Below are positions 56,480 to 63,909 of a DNA stretch of 64,000 bases, one piece after another. The translations under genes and the position numbers were made by a program. The notes beneath the pieces are model-generated. The model made no database searches. It was not told the DNA's origin and saw only the letters and a list, made by a program, of their open reading frames with translations. This DNA comes from Corynebacterium hansenii (lineage in GTDB: Bacteria > Actinomycetota > Actinomycetes > Mycobacteriales > Mycobacteriaceae): contig NZ_CP047211.1 in assembly GCF_030408795.1 (NCBI RefSeq), forward strand, positions 2,108,001 to 2,172,000, read 5' to 3'. The first letter of the stretch is position 1, and every line of letters begins with the position of its first letter.

Positions 56480-56850
56480 TCCGAGTCACCTCCGTCATCT
56501 TTATCTGCCTCAGTGTATCCGTGTTCGTTGCCAGTGGCCCCGTCGTCTTGGTCGAAACCGGCGAGGATGGCCGTCAAGATCGCATCAATCAAACGCTGGT
56601 CGTTCTCGGACAGTGCGTCGTCATCATCGAGTGCATCCAACGCATGGACGCCAAGCACGAGTGACGCATCATCACCGTCCGAAATCAGATCGACTGCCCA
56701 ACGGAGATTGCGGTGCCATTCCTCATTACGGCGTCGCTCCCGGTCGTGATGCCGCTGCAGGTACTGGACGAGGAAAGTCCCGATCTGCGTGATCAACGCC
56801 ACCGATACGGCGAGCGCCACCGCTCCCCAGACTGGCATGGTCCCACCCAC
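56476..56850 (-). CDS. hypothetical membrane-anchored protein
   Basis: A 124-residue protein with one N-terminal membrane helix (WGAVALAVSVALITQIGTFL), a charged helix HHDRERRRNEEWHRN that continues as an amphipathic segment, then a strongly acidic Asp-rich C-terminus. GTG 56850 has GAGGGGG upstream; ATG 56838 is the alternative start. It is the first gene of a two-gene operon with the small basic protein, whose charge is opposite. Function unknown. Confidence 0.6.
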   Translation of the reverse strand: MGGTMPVWGAVALAVSVALITQIGTFLVQYLQRHHDRERRRNEEWHRNLRWAVDLISDGDDASLVLGVHALDALDDDDALSENDQRLIDAILTAILAGFDQDDGATGNEHGYTEADKDDGGDSE

Positions 56851-56962
56851 GAGTACCCCCTCGACACCAGACTCGAATCATGCCTGATCCATCCGGTCTG
56901 AATAATAAGCCTCCGGTGATTCCTCCTGCATTTTTCCTGCATTCTGGTCAGCGCACGAAAAA

Positions 56963-56996
56963 CGGGCCAGGGAAAATCTCCCTGGCCCGCTGTTTT
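56963..56996. terminator. terminator beyond the tRNA-Asn remnant
   Basis: CGGGCCAGGGA (56963-56973) pairs with TCCCTGGCCCG (56979-56989). TTTTTCG follows on the minus strand and CTGTTTTT on the plus strand. It lies just past the 3' end of the tRNA fragment, as expected for the native terminator of that tRNA. Confidence 0.9.
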
Positions 56997-56998
56997 TG

Positions 56999-57030
56999 CT
57001 CCTCCAGCTGGACTCGAACCAGCAACCCTT
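56999..57030 (-). other. 3' fragment of a tRNA-Asn-like gene, attachment site
   Basis: On the minus strand the sequence reads GGTTGCTGGTTCGAGTCC, then AGCTGGAGGAG: a complete T arm (GCTGG/CCAGC with loop TTCGAGT), the 3' acceptor strand TGGAGGA and discriminator G, which agrees with actinobacterial tRNA-Asn. The D and anticodon arms are missing; upstream sequence is unrelated. An integrase gene starts 115 bases away. This is the classic attachment remnant left when an element integrates into a tRNA; the intact tRNA should lie at the other end of the element, beyond the window. Confidence 0.85.
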
Positions 57031-57145
57031 CGTTGGCGCAACTGGGAAAACGCTGGTGACGACGTTTCCGGGTAGTTCCGGGGATTACGCCACTGCCTGC
57101 GCCTTTAGCCCGTTTTGCCCCGACCCGACGTGACAGTTCCGTCTA

Positions 57146-58315
57146 TTACTTGGTCCTTAAATGGTCCTCCAAGACTTGGGACACATCGGGGCCGAGCGGG
57201 GGTGCCTGAATGTAGTGCCGGCGCGTCACCGCCGTATCGCCGTGACCGAGCTGACGCGATGCCTCGTACTCCCCCACCTCGTCCGCGATGATCGTCGCGA
57301 CGGTCTTGCGGAACGCCCGGCCCGTGACGTTCGGCAGCGGGTCTTCCTTGTTGGGGTTCTGCTCCGCCCAGTGGTCGCGCACGGCTCGAAACCAACGGTT
57401 GAGCGACGACACGGAGATGGGTGTCCCGTTGCCCGTCTGCCACACGTAAGGGTGAAGGTCCGCGGCGGCGCCGAGGGATCGTCGTTGGGCCTTCAGCGCG
57501 GCGACGGCGAATGCCGGCAGTTGCACGCACCGCGGGGCGTTCTCGGTCTTGGTTCCGCGAAGCAGCATCGTCGCCGGGGTGCTGTCGAGGTCGAGGTCTT
57601 CCCATCGGGCCGCGAGCAGTTCTGCTGGCCGCGCACCCGTGCCCGCGAACACGTCGACCAGTCTGCCGAGTGGTTCGGCCCGGTTCGTGGGGCCGTGCGC
57701 ATCGGCGGTTTGGTACGCCTTCACGCGGGCGCGGTATTCGGCCATTTGGGCGCCGTCGAGGGCTTCGGGGTCGCGTGGCTTCGCCCTTGGGCGGGTGGTG
57801 CCGCGCACGGGGTTGTGGTCGATGACGCCCCACCGGGCGGCCTGGCTGAATGCCCCGGAAAGCAGCGCCTGGCTGGTCTTCGAAGTGCCTGGGCTGAGCT
57901 TGTGCAGGAACGTGTCGACGGCCGCTGTGGTGGTCTGCCGGATCTGCAGGCCGCCGATGGTCGGCTCGATGTGGTTGGCGAAGACGTTCTCGTAGATCTT
58001 CCGCGACCGCGGGGACAGGTCTTCTTCTCGGTGGTCGAGGTAGATCGGGATCAGTTCGGCGATGGTGGTGGTGGGCTTGACGGTTGCGGTTTCGGTGGTG
58101 GTGTCCGCTGCGGTTTCGCGGGCCATTTCCCGCACGGCTTTGATCGCGGCGCCGCGGGTGGGGCGGGTGGCGCGCCGCCTGACGTGCTCGCCCAAGGGCG
58201 TGACGACGATGACGGACGCGCGCCACCATGTGCGCCCGGTCTTCTTGTCGGACTCTTCCCAGGCGGATATTTCGCCCCAGTCCCCCGGCTCAATCGCCGG
58301 CCTACCCCTCGCCAT
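57146..58315 (-). CDS. int: tyrosine recombinase / integrase
   Basis: A 389-residue phage-type integrase. An N-terminal arm-binding part precedes a SAM-like core-binding domain (TTIAELIPIYLDHREEDLSPRS) and the catalytic domain: AGTGARPAELLAARWEDL with the first Arg, GTKTENAPR with the beta-strand Lys, FRKTVATIIADE with the second Arg, ASRQLGHGD with His, and the nucleophile Tyr in RRHYIQ. The first box II residue is Arg rather than His (GRAFRKT), as in some actinophage integrases. The gene points at the attachment site, and its ATG shares one base with the repressor stop (TGATG). Confidence 0.93.
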   Translation of the reverse strand: MARGRPAIEPGDWGEISAWEESDKKTGRTWWRASVIVVTPLGEHVRRRATRPTRGAAIKAVREMARETAADTTTETATVKPTTTIAELIPIYLDHREEDLSPRSRKIYENVFANHIEPTIGGLQIRQTTTAAVDTFLHKLSPGTSKTSQALLSGAFSQAARWGVIDHNPVRGTTRPRAKPRDPEALDGAQMAEYRARVKAYQTADAHGPTNRAEPLGRLVDVFAGTGARPAELLAARWEDLDLDSTPATMLLRGTKTENAPRCVQLPAFAVAALKAQRRSLGAAADLHPYVWQTGNGTPISVSSLNRWFRAVRDHWAEQNPNKEDPLPNVTGRAFRKTVATIIADEVGEYEASRQLGHGDTAVTRRHYIQAPPLGPDVSQVLEDHLRTK

Positions 58316-59016
58316 CAGAACGGGAGGACGAGGTAGGTTCCGACCCACTTCGGCAGTTCGACGTCTCCTCCGAGCCGTTGGACCGCGGCGCGAAGATCGC
58401 GGAGTTGTTGGTACCGATCGTCTACCGCTCTTCGGGCGACGCCCGAAACCTCGCGCCCCTTCGTAATCGAGTGCTTCGGAACGCTGATAATCCACTCTTC
58501 TTCGCCAAAGGCCCTTGGCCGATATTCCTGTTCGACTGCCTCGACAGCCTCTCGGTAGTCACGCACGGCTTCGAAGAGCTCCCGAGTCACTATCACTCGT
58601 GGCCGATGGAGCGCTCCCCACTGGTTGAAACCCGGTCCGTTGACCAGCCAATCCCACGCCTCGTCTGCCGTCATCTCGTCTCTTGGCACAACCGAAATCT
58701 TGCCCTCTGGGTAGCCGGGAAACATCAGGTGAGCAGGTGAGACCTCTAGTGCAGCTGCCAACGTGACCACCTCCGCGACGTCAAACTTCCCGTTCCGGGA
58801 GTTGCTCTCGATCTTCGCTATCGCGGATCGGGTGATTGGGTAGCCGATCTCGCGCGTGCGGTTCGAAAGCTCGACCGCCGATAGCCCGATTCGGTTCCTC
58901 ATCGCGGCGACAGCATGTCCGAAATCGGCCGCGCGTGCCTGGGCCCATTCCCTCGCTGCTTGACTTCCGCGCGTCGAACCGCTGTTTCCATCGCCAGTTG
59001 TCGCCATGTAGAGCAT
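58315..59016 (-). CDS. XRE-family phage repressor
   Basis: A 233-residue regulator. Residues 30-100 form a helix-turn-helix: AAMRNRIGLSAVELSNRT, then ITRSAIAKIESN and VVTLAAALEVSPAHLM. The C-terminal half is a charged, mostly helical domain I do not recognise and lacks a LexA-type peptidase motif, so induction would not be by self-cleavage. It is transcribed away from the excisionase across the palindrome at 59071-59091. ATG 59016 is preceded by a weak AGG. The gene is less GC-rich than its flanks. Confidence 0.82.
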   Translation of the reverse strand: MLYMATTGDGNSGSTRGSQAAREWAQARAADFGHAVAAMRNRIGLSAVELSNRTREIGYPITRSAIAKIESNSRNGKFDVAEVVTLAAALEVSPAHLMFPGYPEGKISVVPRDEMTADEAWDWLVNGPGFNQWGALHRPRVIVTRELFEAVRDYREAVEAVEQEYRPRAFGEEEWIISVPKHSITKGREVSGVARRAVDDRYQQLRDLRAAVQRLGGDVELPKWVGTYLVLPF

Positions 59017-59030
59017 CGTACCTGCAACCG

Positions 59031-59091
59031 TTGACACTATCCGGAGCGACAGGGTAGATTGCTCCACATAGCGACAGCAAAGAACTGTCGC
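59031..59091 (+). promoter_or_regulatory. early promoter with repressor operators
   Basis: TTGACA (59031-59036) and TAGATT (59055-59060) with an 18-base spacer form a near-consensus promoter towards the excisionase. The heptamer GCGACAG occurs in the spacer (59046-59052) and again at 59071-59077, where it pairs with CTGTCGC (59085-59091). Three half-sites around the promoter are what a divergent phage switch needs. Confidence 0.75.
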
Positions 59092-59122
59092 CGCTCCACG
59101 AAGATTCAGGAAGGCACCAGAA

Positions 59123-59338
59123 ATGACCATCAATATTCCGGAGGCTCTTCTACCTCCCACCACCACGGCCGCTGCTGTGGCGCCGATCCTCAACATGAGC
59201 GCGTCGAGCGTCTACGCAGCGATCAAGAGCGGAGAGTTCCCGTTCCCCGCGCTGCGCATCGGTGGCCGCATCGTCATCCCGACCGCGCCGATCCGCGAAG
59301 CCCTCGGCTTCACTGACGAGCCGCAGGCGGTGGCGTGA
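59123..59338 (+). CDS. xis: excisionase / AlpA-like DNA-binding protein
   Basis: A 71-residue winged-helix protein of the MerR/AlpA excisionase type: TTAAAVAPILNMSASSVYAAIKSGE followed by FPALRIGGRIVIPTAPIREALG. It would bend attachment-site DNA for excision or switch on later genes. It is the first gene of the rightward transcript. Confidence 0.85.
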   Translation: MTINIPEALLPPTTTAAAVAPILNMSASSVYAAIKSGEFPFPALRIGGRIVIPTAPIREALGFTDEPQAVA

Positions 59339-59571
59339 TGCCGGGCCCTGTGTTCACCCGTACCGGCGTGCCCGGCGTCGAGCGCATCGACGTCTACCCC
59401 GGCGGCCGCATCGTCATCGGCGGCGACGTCGAACTGACCCGCCCCGAACTCGCCGCCCTCGTGGACGCCGTAGTCCATGCCGGATTCGCCGCCCGCGACC
59501 ACGACACCCGCCCCATCCGCCGGCCCACGCACATCACCGACGAGCTCCACGAGCTCGCAGACCGCAACTAG
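59338..59571 (+). CDS. hypothetical protein
   Basis: A 77-residue protein; the ATG shares its A with the preceding stop, and GTG 59335 is the alternative. A beta-rich start VERIDVYPGGRIVIGGDVEL is followed by a helix LAALVDAVVHAGFAAR. No family recognised; common in small actinobacterial elements. Confidence 0.6.
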   Translation: MPGPVFTRTGVPGVERIDVYPGGRIVIGGDVELTRPELAALVDAVVHAGFAARDHDTRPIRRPTHITDELHELADRN

Positions 59572-59580
59572 GAGAACCAG

Positions 59581-59928
59581 GTGAAGCACACGCCCGAAGA
59601 CTCGCTGCGCTACCTCATGGCGTCCGACGCCGCCGGCGCCGCCCTGGAGCACCTCGACCCGGACAACCCCGACAACGAAATCGCCGTCGCCATCCTCGAA
59701 ACGTCGCGGCGGGAACTGCGCTACGAAGCGCGGCTCCACGGCATCGAGGGAACCGCCCGCTACTCCACCGGATTCACGGTTTTCGCGGAAGGGCAGCACA
59801 CCGCCGCCGAGCCCCGCGACGACGGCACAACCGAACTCGTCACCCACCCGACCGTCTGGTGCCCGTACCCCGGCGACGGCGGCAAGGCCCACCCGATCTG
59901 CCGACGAGACGAAGGGCCGGCCGCATGA
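59581..59928 (+). CDS. hypothetical protein
   Basis: A 115-residue protein starting at GTG 59581 after AGGAGAACCAG. The first half is acidic and helical (EDSLRYLMASDAAGAALEHLDP), the second holds WCPYPGDGGKAHPICRR with two cysteines. No family recognised. It overlaps the next long frame by four bases. Confidence 0.6.
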   Translation: MKHTPEDSLRYLMASDAAGAALEHLDPDNPDNEIAVAILETSRRELRYEARLHGIEGTARYSTGFTVFAEGQHTAAEPRDDGTTELVTHPTVWCPYPGDGGKAHPICRRDEGPAA

Positions 59929-60008
59929 CCACCAACCCCACCAACGAGAAAACCGCCGACGTGCTGGCACACGTCGACGGCGAAGCAGTCACCCACAAGG
60001 AGGAAACC

Positions 60009-60359
60009 ATGACCCAGCCTACCCCACCCGACGCCTACGAAATCCGACTCGAAGACCCCGGACAGTCCAACGGCATCGACTTCGCCATCTACGCCGGCGA
60101 CCGACTGCCCATGCGCGACCACCTCCGCGTGATCGTCCCCTGGGATCTGCTCGTCGCCGCCGCCCGGAACGGCGCGATCACCGTGACTGTCTCCGCCGAC
60201 GACATCACCGAGCATGACCGCCGCATCCACGTCCGCCGCGCCGAACGCGAAGCCCGAGCGCGCGAAAAGCAGATGCTCGCCGAGGCCAGGGCCCGCGCCC
60301 TGGCCGACGCCGAAGACCTGCTCAACAACCTCGACGTCGCACACCTACCCAAAACGTAA
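60009..60359 (+). CDS. hypothetical protein
   Basis: A 116-residue protein. ATG 60009 has a near-perfect AAGGAGG five bases upstream, stronger than the overlapping ATG at 59925, which would add 28 residues. The centre is DFAIYAGDRLPMRDHLRVIVPWDLLVAAARNG and the end is a charged coiled-coil-like helix (REARAREKQMLAEARARAL). Unknown function. A 135-base gap with no gene follows. Confidence 0.6.
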   Translation: MTQPTPPDAYEIRLEDPGQSNGIDFAIYAGDRLPMRDHLRVIVPWDLLVAAARNGAITVTVSADDITEHDRRIHVRRAEREARAREKQMLAEARARALADAEDLLNNLDVAHLPKT

Positions 60360-60494
60360 AAGTGACGAAATGGCCCCTACCCAGGGTTAGGCCTGGCACC
60401 GGTTCACGACCGGATAGGGGCACCACTCCCAGCAGAAAAGGGAGAGCCCCCGGCGGTGGGAAGCGCCGGGGGCGGGGATCAAGTGAGGAACCTG

Positions 60495-60779
60495 ATGATG
60501 ACCACTCTACAGATCGAACTAGACCGCCGACGACGCGCCGCCCCCAGGCTCGAGCCCCTGGGCCACGGGCCACGCGACCCCTGGGCCGAACAACCCCCAC
60601 CGCCGCCGCCTGCACCCCAGATCATCGCCGCCGTCATCGGCGCCACCGGGTGCGGCTCCATCTACGACCTCGACACGCTCCGCGCCGCCTACATGGCGAC
60701 CACCGACCCCCACGAACGAGCCGCGATCGACGCCGCCGCCCGTGCCCTCATCTATCGCGACGAGGTACCCGCCGCATGA
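60495..60779 (+). CDS. hypothetical protein
   Basis: A 94-residue protein starting at ATG 60495 after GAGGAACCTG. Arg-rich start, a polyproline run, then IIAAVIGATGCGSIYDLDTLRAAYMATTD and an alanine-rich helix. Not recognised. It overlaps the ATPase gene by four bases and is probably its partner in replication or regulation. Confidence 0.55.
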   Translation: MMTTLQIELDRRRRAAPRLEPLGHGPRDPWAEQPPPPPPAPQIIAAVIGATGCGSIYDLDTLRAAYMATTDPHERAAIDAAARALIYRDEVPAA

Positions 60780-62071
60780 AGATCACCTCCGCCGCCGACG
60801 TCCTGCGCATCACCCAACGTCACGGAATCAGCCCCGCACCGACCCTTGCCGCGGTGCCAGATCCGCCGCCCGACCCGAAGGAGCACACGATCACCAAGCC
60901 CGCCGAGGAACCGGAGCAGATCAACGGACACGAGCTGCTGCTCGAGATCCACACGTGGCTTGGCCGCTACATCAAAACCGCCCAACCCGCCGACCTCGTG
61001 TTGCTCGTCCTATGGGCCGCGCACACGCACCTGTGCGCGGAGACCTACACCACGCCCCGGCTGCTGCTCGACTCCCCGGCCCCAGGATCGGGCAAAACCA
61101 CCGTCCTCGACCACCTCCAGCGGTTGTGCTTCTCCCCGGTTCAGGCGGCATCCCTGTCGTCGCCGTCGCTGCTGGCACGACTGCTGGAGAAACACCCCCG
61201 CACGATCCTCGTCGACGAAGCCGACCGCACCCTTCACCCGCGGGCCGAAGGCGTCGCGGAGCTGCTGGCAGTCCTCAACAGCGGCTACCGCTTCGGCGCG
61301 TCCCGCCCCGTCCTCGTCCCCGACCGCGACGGGGGTTGGGTCGCCAACGAGATGAGCACCTTCGGCCCCGTCGCAATGGCCGGCAACTCCCCGAACCTGC
61401 CGCCCGACACCCGATCACGGTGCATCCGCGTGCTGCTGCTCCCCGACACCGCCGGAGAAGTCGAGGACTCCGACTGGCAGGAAATCGAGGTCTCCGCCCG
61501 CAACCTCGGCAGCCGCATTGCCACGTGGGCCGACCAGCAACGCGCCACCATCCGCGAATCCCGGCCGGAGTACCCCGAAGGGCTTCGAGGCCGCAACCGC
61601 GAACGGTGGGCGCCGCTGCTGAAAGTCGCGGCCGCCGCCGGCGACTACTGGAAAACCGAGTGCATCAAGTTGATCAACGCTGACTTGGAGGAACAGAAGT
61701 TGGACCAGGAAGAAGGCCTCATGCACCGCGCGCGGCACGTACTGCTGCTGCAGGACATTGCCGCGGTATGGCCGGCCGACCACGGCGACACCAAGTTGTT
61801 CCCGACCCTCGAGCTCATCTCCGCGCTCAAAGCAGCCCAGCCCGGCCGGTGGGGGCCCATCTCCGAGCACGGGGAACTGACGGTGCAGGGATTGGGCCGG
61901 ATGCTCGTCAACCACTTCAACATCCGGGCCGGGCGGGAAAGGGACGGCGCACGGGCGCGCGGCTACCGCCGGGGCATGTTCACCACCGCATGGGACGCCT
62001 TGGGCGTCCGGCCCCCTGACCGTCCGGACGAACCGGACGTACCGGACGAACCGGGTGAACCGGCCCAATGA
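60776..62071 (+). CDS. DUF3631 P-loop ATPase (element replication)
   Basis: A 431-residue P-loop protein of the DUF3631 type found in phages, plasmids and genomic islands. Walker A is LDSPAPGSGKTTVLDHLQ, Walker B is TILVDEADRTL, a sensor segment MAGNSPNLPPDTRSRCIRV follows, then the C-terminal helical part with RWGPISEHGELT. It is probably the helicase or initiator of the element. The last 20 residues are a low-complexity RPPDRPDEPDVPDEPGEP tail encoded by 9-base repeats. ATGA overlaps couple it to both neighbours. Confidence 0.82.
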   Translation: MKITSAADVLRITQRHGISPAPTLAAVPDPPPDPKEHTITKPAEEPEQINGHELLLEIHTWLGRYIKTAQPADLVLLVLWAAHTHLCAETYTTPRLLLDSPAPGSGKTTVLDHLQRLCFSPVQAASLSSPSLLARLLEKHPRTILVDEADRTLHPRAEGVAELLAVLNSGYRFGASRPVLVPDRDGGWVANEMSTFGPVAMAGNSPNLPPDTRSRCIRVLLLPDTAGEVEDSDWQEIEVSARNLGSRIATWADQQRATIRESRPEYPEGLRGRNRERWAPLLKVAAAAGDYWKTECIKLINADLEEQKLDQEEGLMHRARHVLLLQDIAAVWPADHGDTKLFPTLELISALKAAQPGRWGPISEHGELTVQGLGRMLVNHFNIRAGRERDGARARGYRRGMFTTAWDALGVRPPDRPDEPDVPDEPGEPAQ

Positions 62072-62127
62072 GCCCCGAAACCGACCGGTTCGACCACTTC
62101 GACCAGTTCGTCCGGTTCGTCCGGCAC
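62022..62127. repeat. two inverted arrays of 9-base repeats
   Basis: Left array 62023-62066 has five units close to ACCGGACGA; right array 62083-62127 has five units close to GTCCGGTTC, the reverse complement. A perfect 16-bp inverted repeat, CCGGACGAACCGGACG (62024-62039) against 62109-62124, links them. The arrays encode the PDEP-like tail of the ATPase and an FDHFDQFVRFVR segment in the overlapping next frame. They could be iterons of the element's origin. Confidence 0.8.
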
Positions 62128-62178
62128 CCCCCGAGGCAACCGGACGAGCCCCACACCAACCACGAAACGGAGAAACCC

Positions 62179-62373
62179 ATGAAAAAGACCTTCGACCTCG
62201 TATCCGGCACCCGGAAATCCAAGTTCCGCATCGACATCGACCACAAGACCCCCGGAAACCTCTACTTCCTCAGCCGCAACTTCCACGCCTCGGTCACCCC
62301 GGAGCAAGCGATCAGCATCGCCAACCACATCGCAGACCTCCTCGAGATGAATCGAAGCGACAACGTGGCATGA
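62179..62373 (+). CDS. small hypothetical protein
   Basis: A 64-residue basic protein, MKKTFDLVSGTRKSKFRIDI then NLYFLSRNFHASVTPEQAISIANHIADLLEMN. ATG 62179 follows GGAG at good distance. The same frame is open back to ATG 62068, which overlaps the ATPase stop but would add a repeat-encoded segment. Not recognised. It overlaps the WhiB gene by four bases. Confidence 0.6.
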   Translation: MKKTFDLVSGTRKSKFRIDIDHKTPGNLYFLSRNFHASVTPEQAISIANHIADLLEMNRSDNVA

Positions 62374-62675
62374 CGAAAACCACCCGGTTCCCCGACGTCC
62401 CCGACCTCCCGGACCTCGCCGGCATCCGCGACCAACGGCTCGCCGGCGCCGCCTGCACCGGACTGCAACCACTGTTCGATGAATCGGTGCACGGCGAAAC
62501 CGACGACGCCCGCCAATTCCGCCACCACCGAGCCCGCGCCATCTGCGCCCGCTGCCCGGTCCGCGCCAACTGCGCCACCGTCGCCACCGAGATCCCCGCC
62601 GACCACCGACACGGAATCTGGGCCGGCACCCTGCTCCACCCCACCACCAACCACGACTCGAAGGAGTCAGCATGA
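62370..62675 (+). CDS. WhiB-family iron-sulfur transcription factor
   Basis: A 101-residue WhiB-like protein. Cluster ligands are the first Cys in AGAACTGLQPLFD, then CARCPVRANC with the CxxC plus fourth cysteine, and the G[VI]W turn occurs as HGIWAG. The AT-hook-like basic tail of host WhiB proteins is reduced. Phage and satellite WhiB proteins can block host WhiB regulators, as shown for mycobacteriophage TM4 WhiB. The gene sits in the overlapping early operon. Confidence 0.88.
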   Translation: MTKTTRFPDVPDLPDLAGIRDQRLAGAACTGLQPLFDESVHGETDDARQFRHHRARAICARCPVRANCATVATEIPADHRHGIWAGTLLHPTTNHDSKESA

Positions 62676-62938
62676 CCGCCAACCCCGACCCCCGCATCGC
62701 CACCACGGAAGCCCAGCTCGACGCGATCCGCCTGCTGCGCACCGCCATGAGCAACGAGCACCACCAGTACGTCATCATCCCCACCCGCACGACGAACACC
62801 ACCGTCACCCTGGCAACCGTCGTCGGCATCGCCAACGAGATCATGGCCGCGATCTTCACCGACGACCAGCGTGCCGCGATCCTCGACGGCTTCGCAGACA
62901 ACATCCGCCGCAACCTCGAAAGGGCCAACGACCAGTGA
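62672..62938 (+). CDS. hypothetical protein
   Basis: An 88-residue helical protein (TTEAQLDAIRLLRTAMSNEHHQYV, LATVVGIANEIMAAIFTDDQRAAIL). ATGA overlaps on both sides. Its second half resembles the end of the small protein at 62179-62373 (AxSIANHIA / GIANEIMA), so the two may be distant paralogues. No family recognised. Confidence 0.6.
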   Translation: MTANPDPRIATTEAQLDAIRLLRTAMSNEHHQYVIIPTRTTNTTVTLATVVGIANEIMAAIFTDDQRAAILDGFADNIRRNLERANDQ

Positions 62939-63282
62939 AGCAGCTACCCCAGCCCGACCCGCGCGGCATCCTCGCCGTCAAAGAACTGCCCGACGCCCTG
63001 CAAGCCGCCGAAGACGCCACCGCCGTCGCAGACCTCGACCGGCTGATCACCCGCCACCCCGGCGTGACCTGGGGCCGGTTCTACAGCCCCCAGGACGGCA
63101 CACGGCTCCGCGGATTCACCCGCCCCATCACCGACGCCGAGCGCACCATCCTCGACGCCCTGGGCTACGACGCCGCCGCCCTGACGACCACCCTCGTCCA
63201 CCACCGCACCCCCGGCACCCGCTTCCGCTGGTGGCCCACCATCACCCGCAAGACCAACGACGACAAGGAGAACGACCAGTGA
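62935..63282 (+). CDS. hypothetical protein
   Basis: A 115-residue protein starting at GTG 62935, which overlaps the previous stop by four bases. It reads as a mixed alpha/beta domain with VTWGRFYSPQDGTRLRGFTRPIT and ends in a charged tail. Not recognised; could be a small structural or regulatory protein preceding the morphogenesis genes. Confidence 0.6.
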   Translation: MKQLPQPDPRGILAVKELPDALQAAEDATAVADLDRLITRHPGVTWGRFYSPQDGTRLRGFTRPITDAERTILDALGYDAAALTTTLVHHRTPGTRFRWWPTITRKTNDDKENDQ

Positions 63283-63773
63283 CCGCCCCCAACACCCCGG
63301 CCGACGACGCCACCCAGCACGACCCCCAGGCCGACGAGCACACCCACCCCACCGACGCCGGCCGGCCCGACGACGAGCAGCACACCGACGACCGCCCCGA
63401 CGAACAGACCCCCACCGACGAGCGCATCAAACAAGCCCGCGCCGAAGCCGCCCGCTACCGCACCCGACTCCGCGAAGCCGAAGCCGCCCGCGACGAGGTA
63501 ACCGCCAAATACGAAGCACTGCTCCGCGGCACCATCGAAGCCGAAGCCCAGCTCAAACACCACACCCCAGGCATCGCACTCTGGGACGCCGGCACCAACC
63601 CCACCGACCTTCTCAACGACACCGGACACCTCGACCCCGGCAAACTCCGCGACGCCTGCAACAACGTCCGCGACCGCTACGGCATCGGCCGACTCCCCGA
63701 AAGCCCCGCCCAAGGCACACACACCACCACCCCGGCAGCCGTGACCTGGCGCGACGCCCTCCAAGGACAGTAG
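63279..63773 (+). CDS. scaffold-like coiled-coil protein
   Basis: A 164-residue protein starting at GTG 63279. The first 50 residues are Asp/His/Pro/Thr-rich and disordered, residues 50-90 form a coiled coil (IKQARAEAARYRTRLREAEAARDEV), and the rest is a small conserved-looking region (LDPGKLRDACNNVRDRYGI). This layout and its place directly before a capsid-type gene suggest a capsid scaffolding protein. That is inference from position and shape; there is no catalytic motif. Confidence 0.6.
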   Translation: MTAPNTPADDATQHDPQADEHTHPTDAGRPDDEQHTDDRPDEQTPTDERIKQARAEAARYRTRLREAEAARDEVTAKYEALLRGTIEAEAQLKHHTPGIALWDAGTNPTDLLNDTGHLDPGKLRDACNNVRDRYGIGRLPESPAQGTHTTTPAAVTWRDALQGQ

Positions 63774-63909
63774 AATCAACAGACGAACGAGGATGGGGCA
63801 CGGCCCGGCGCCAACCCCCACCCCTCACGACATAGCCCCAGGCAGGGCAACCGGCCCCCGTAGAACGGCCCCCGGTACCAACACACACACCTGCCTGAAA
63901 GGGGCACAC

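Noticed and set aside
56999..57074. A complete tRNA gene at the right side of the terminator
   Set aside because: Only the T arm, the 3' acceptor strand and discriminator fit; no anticodon or D arm and no matching 5' acceptor strand follows.
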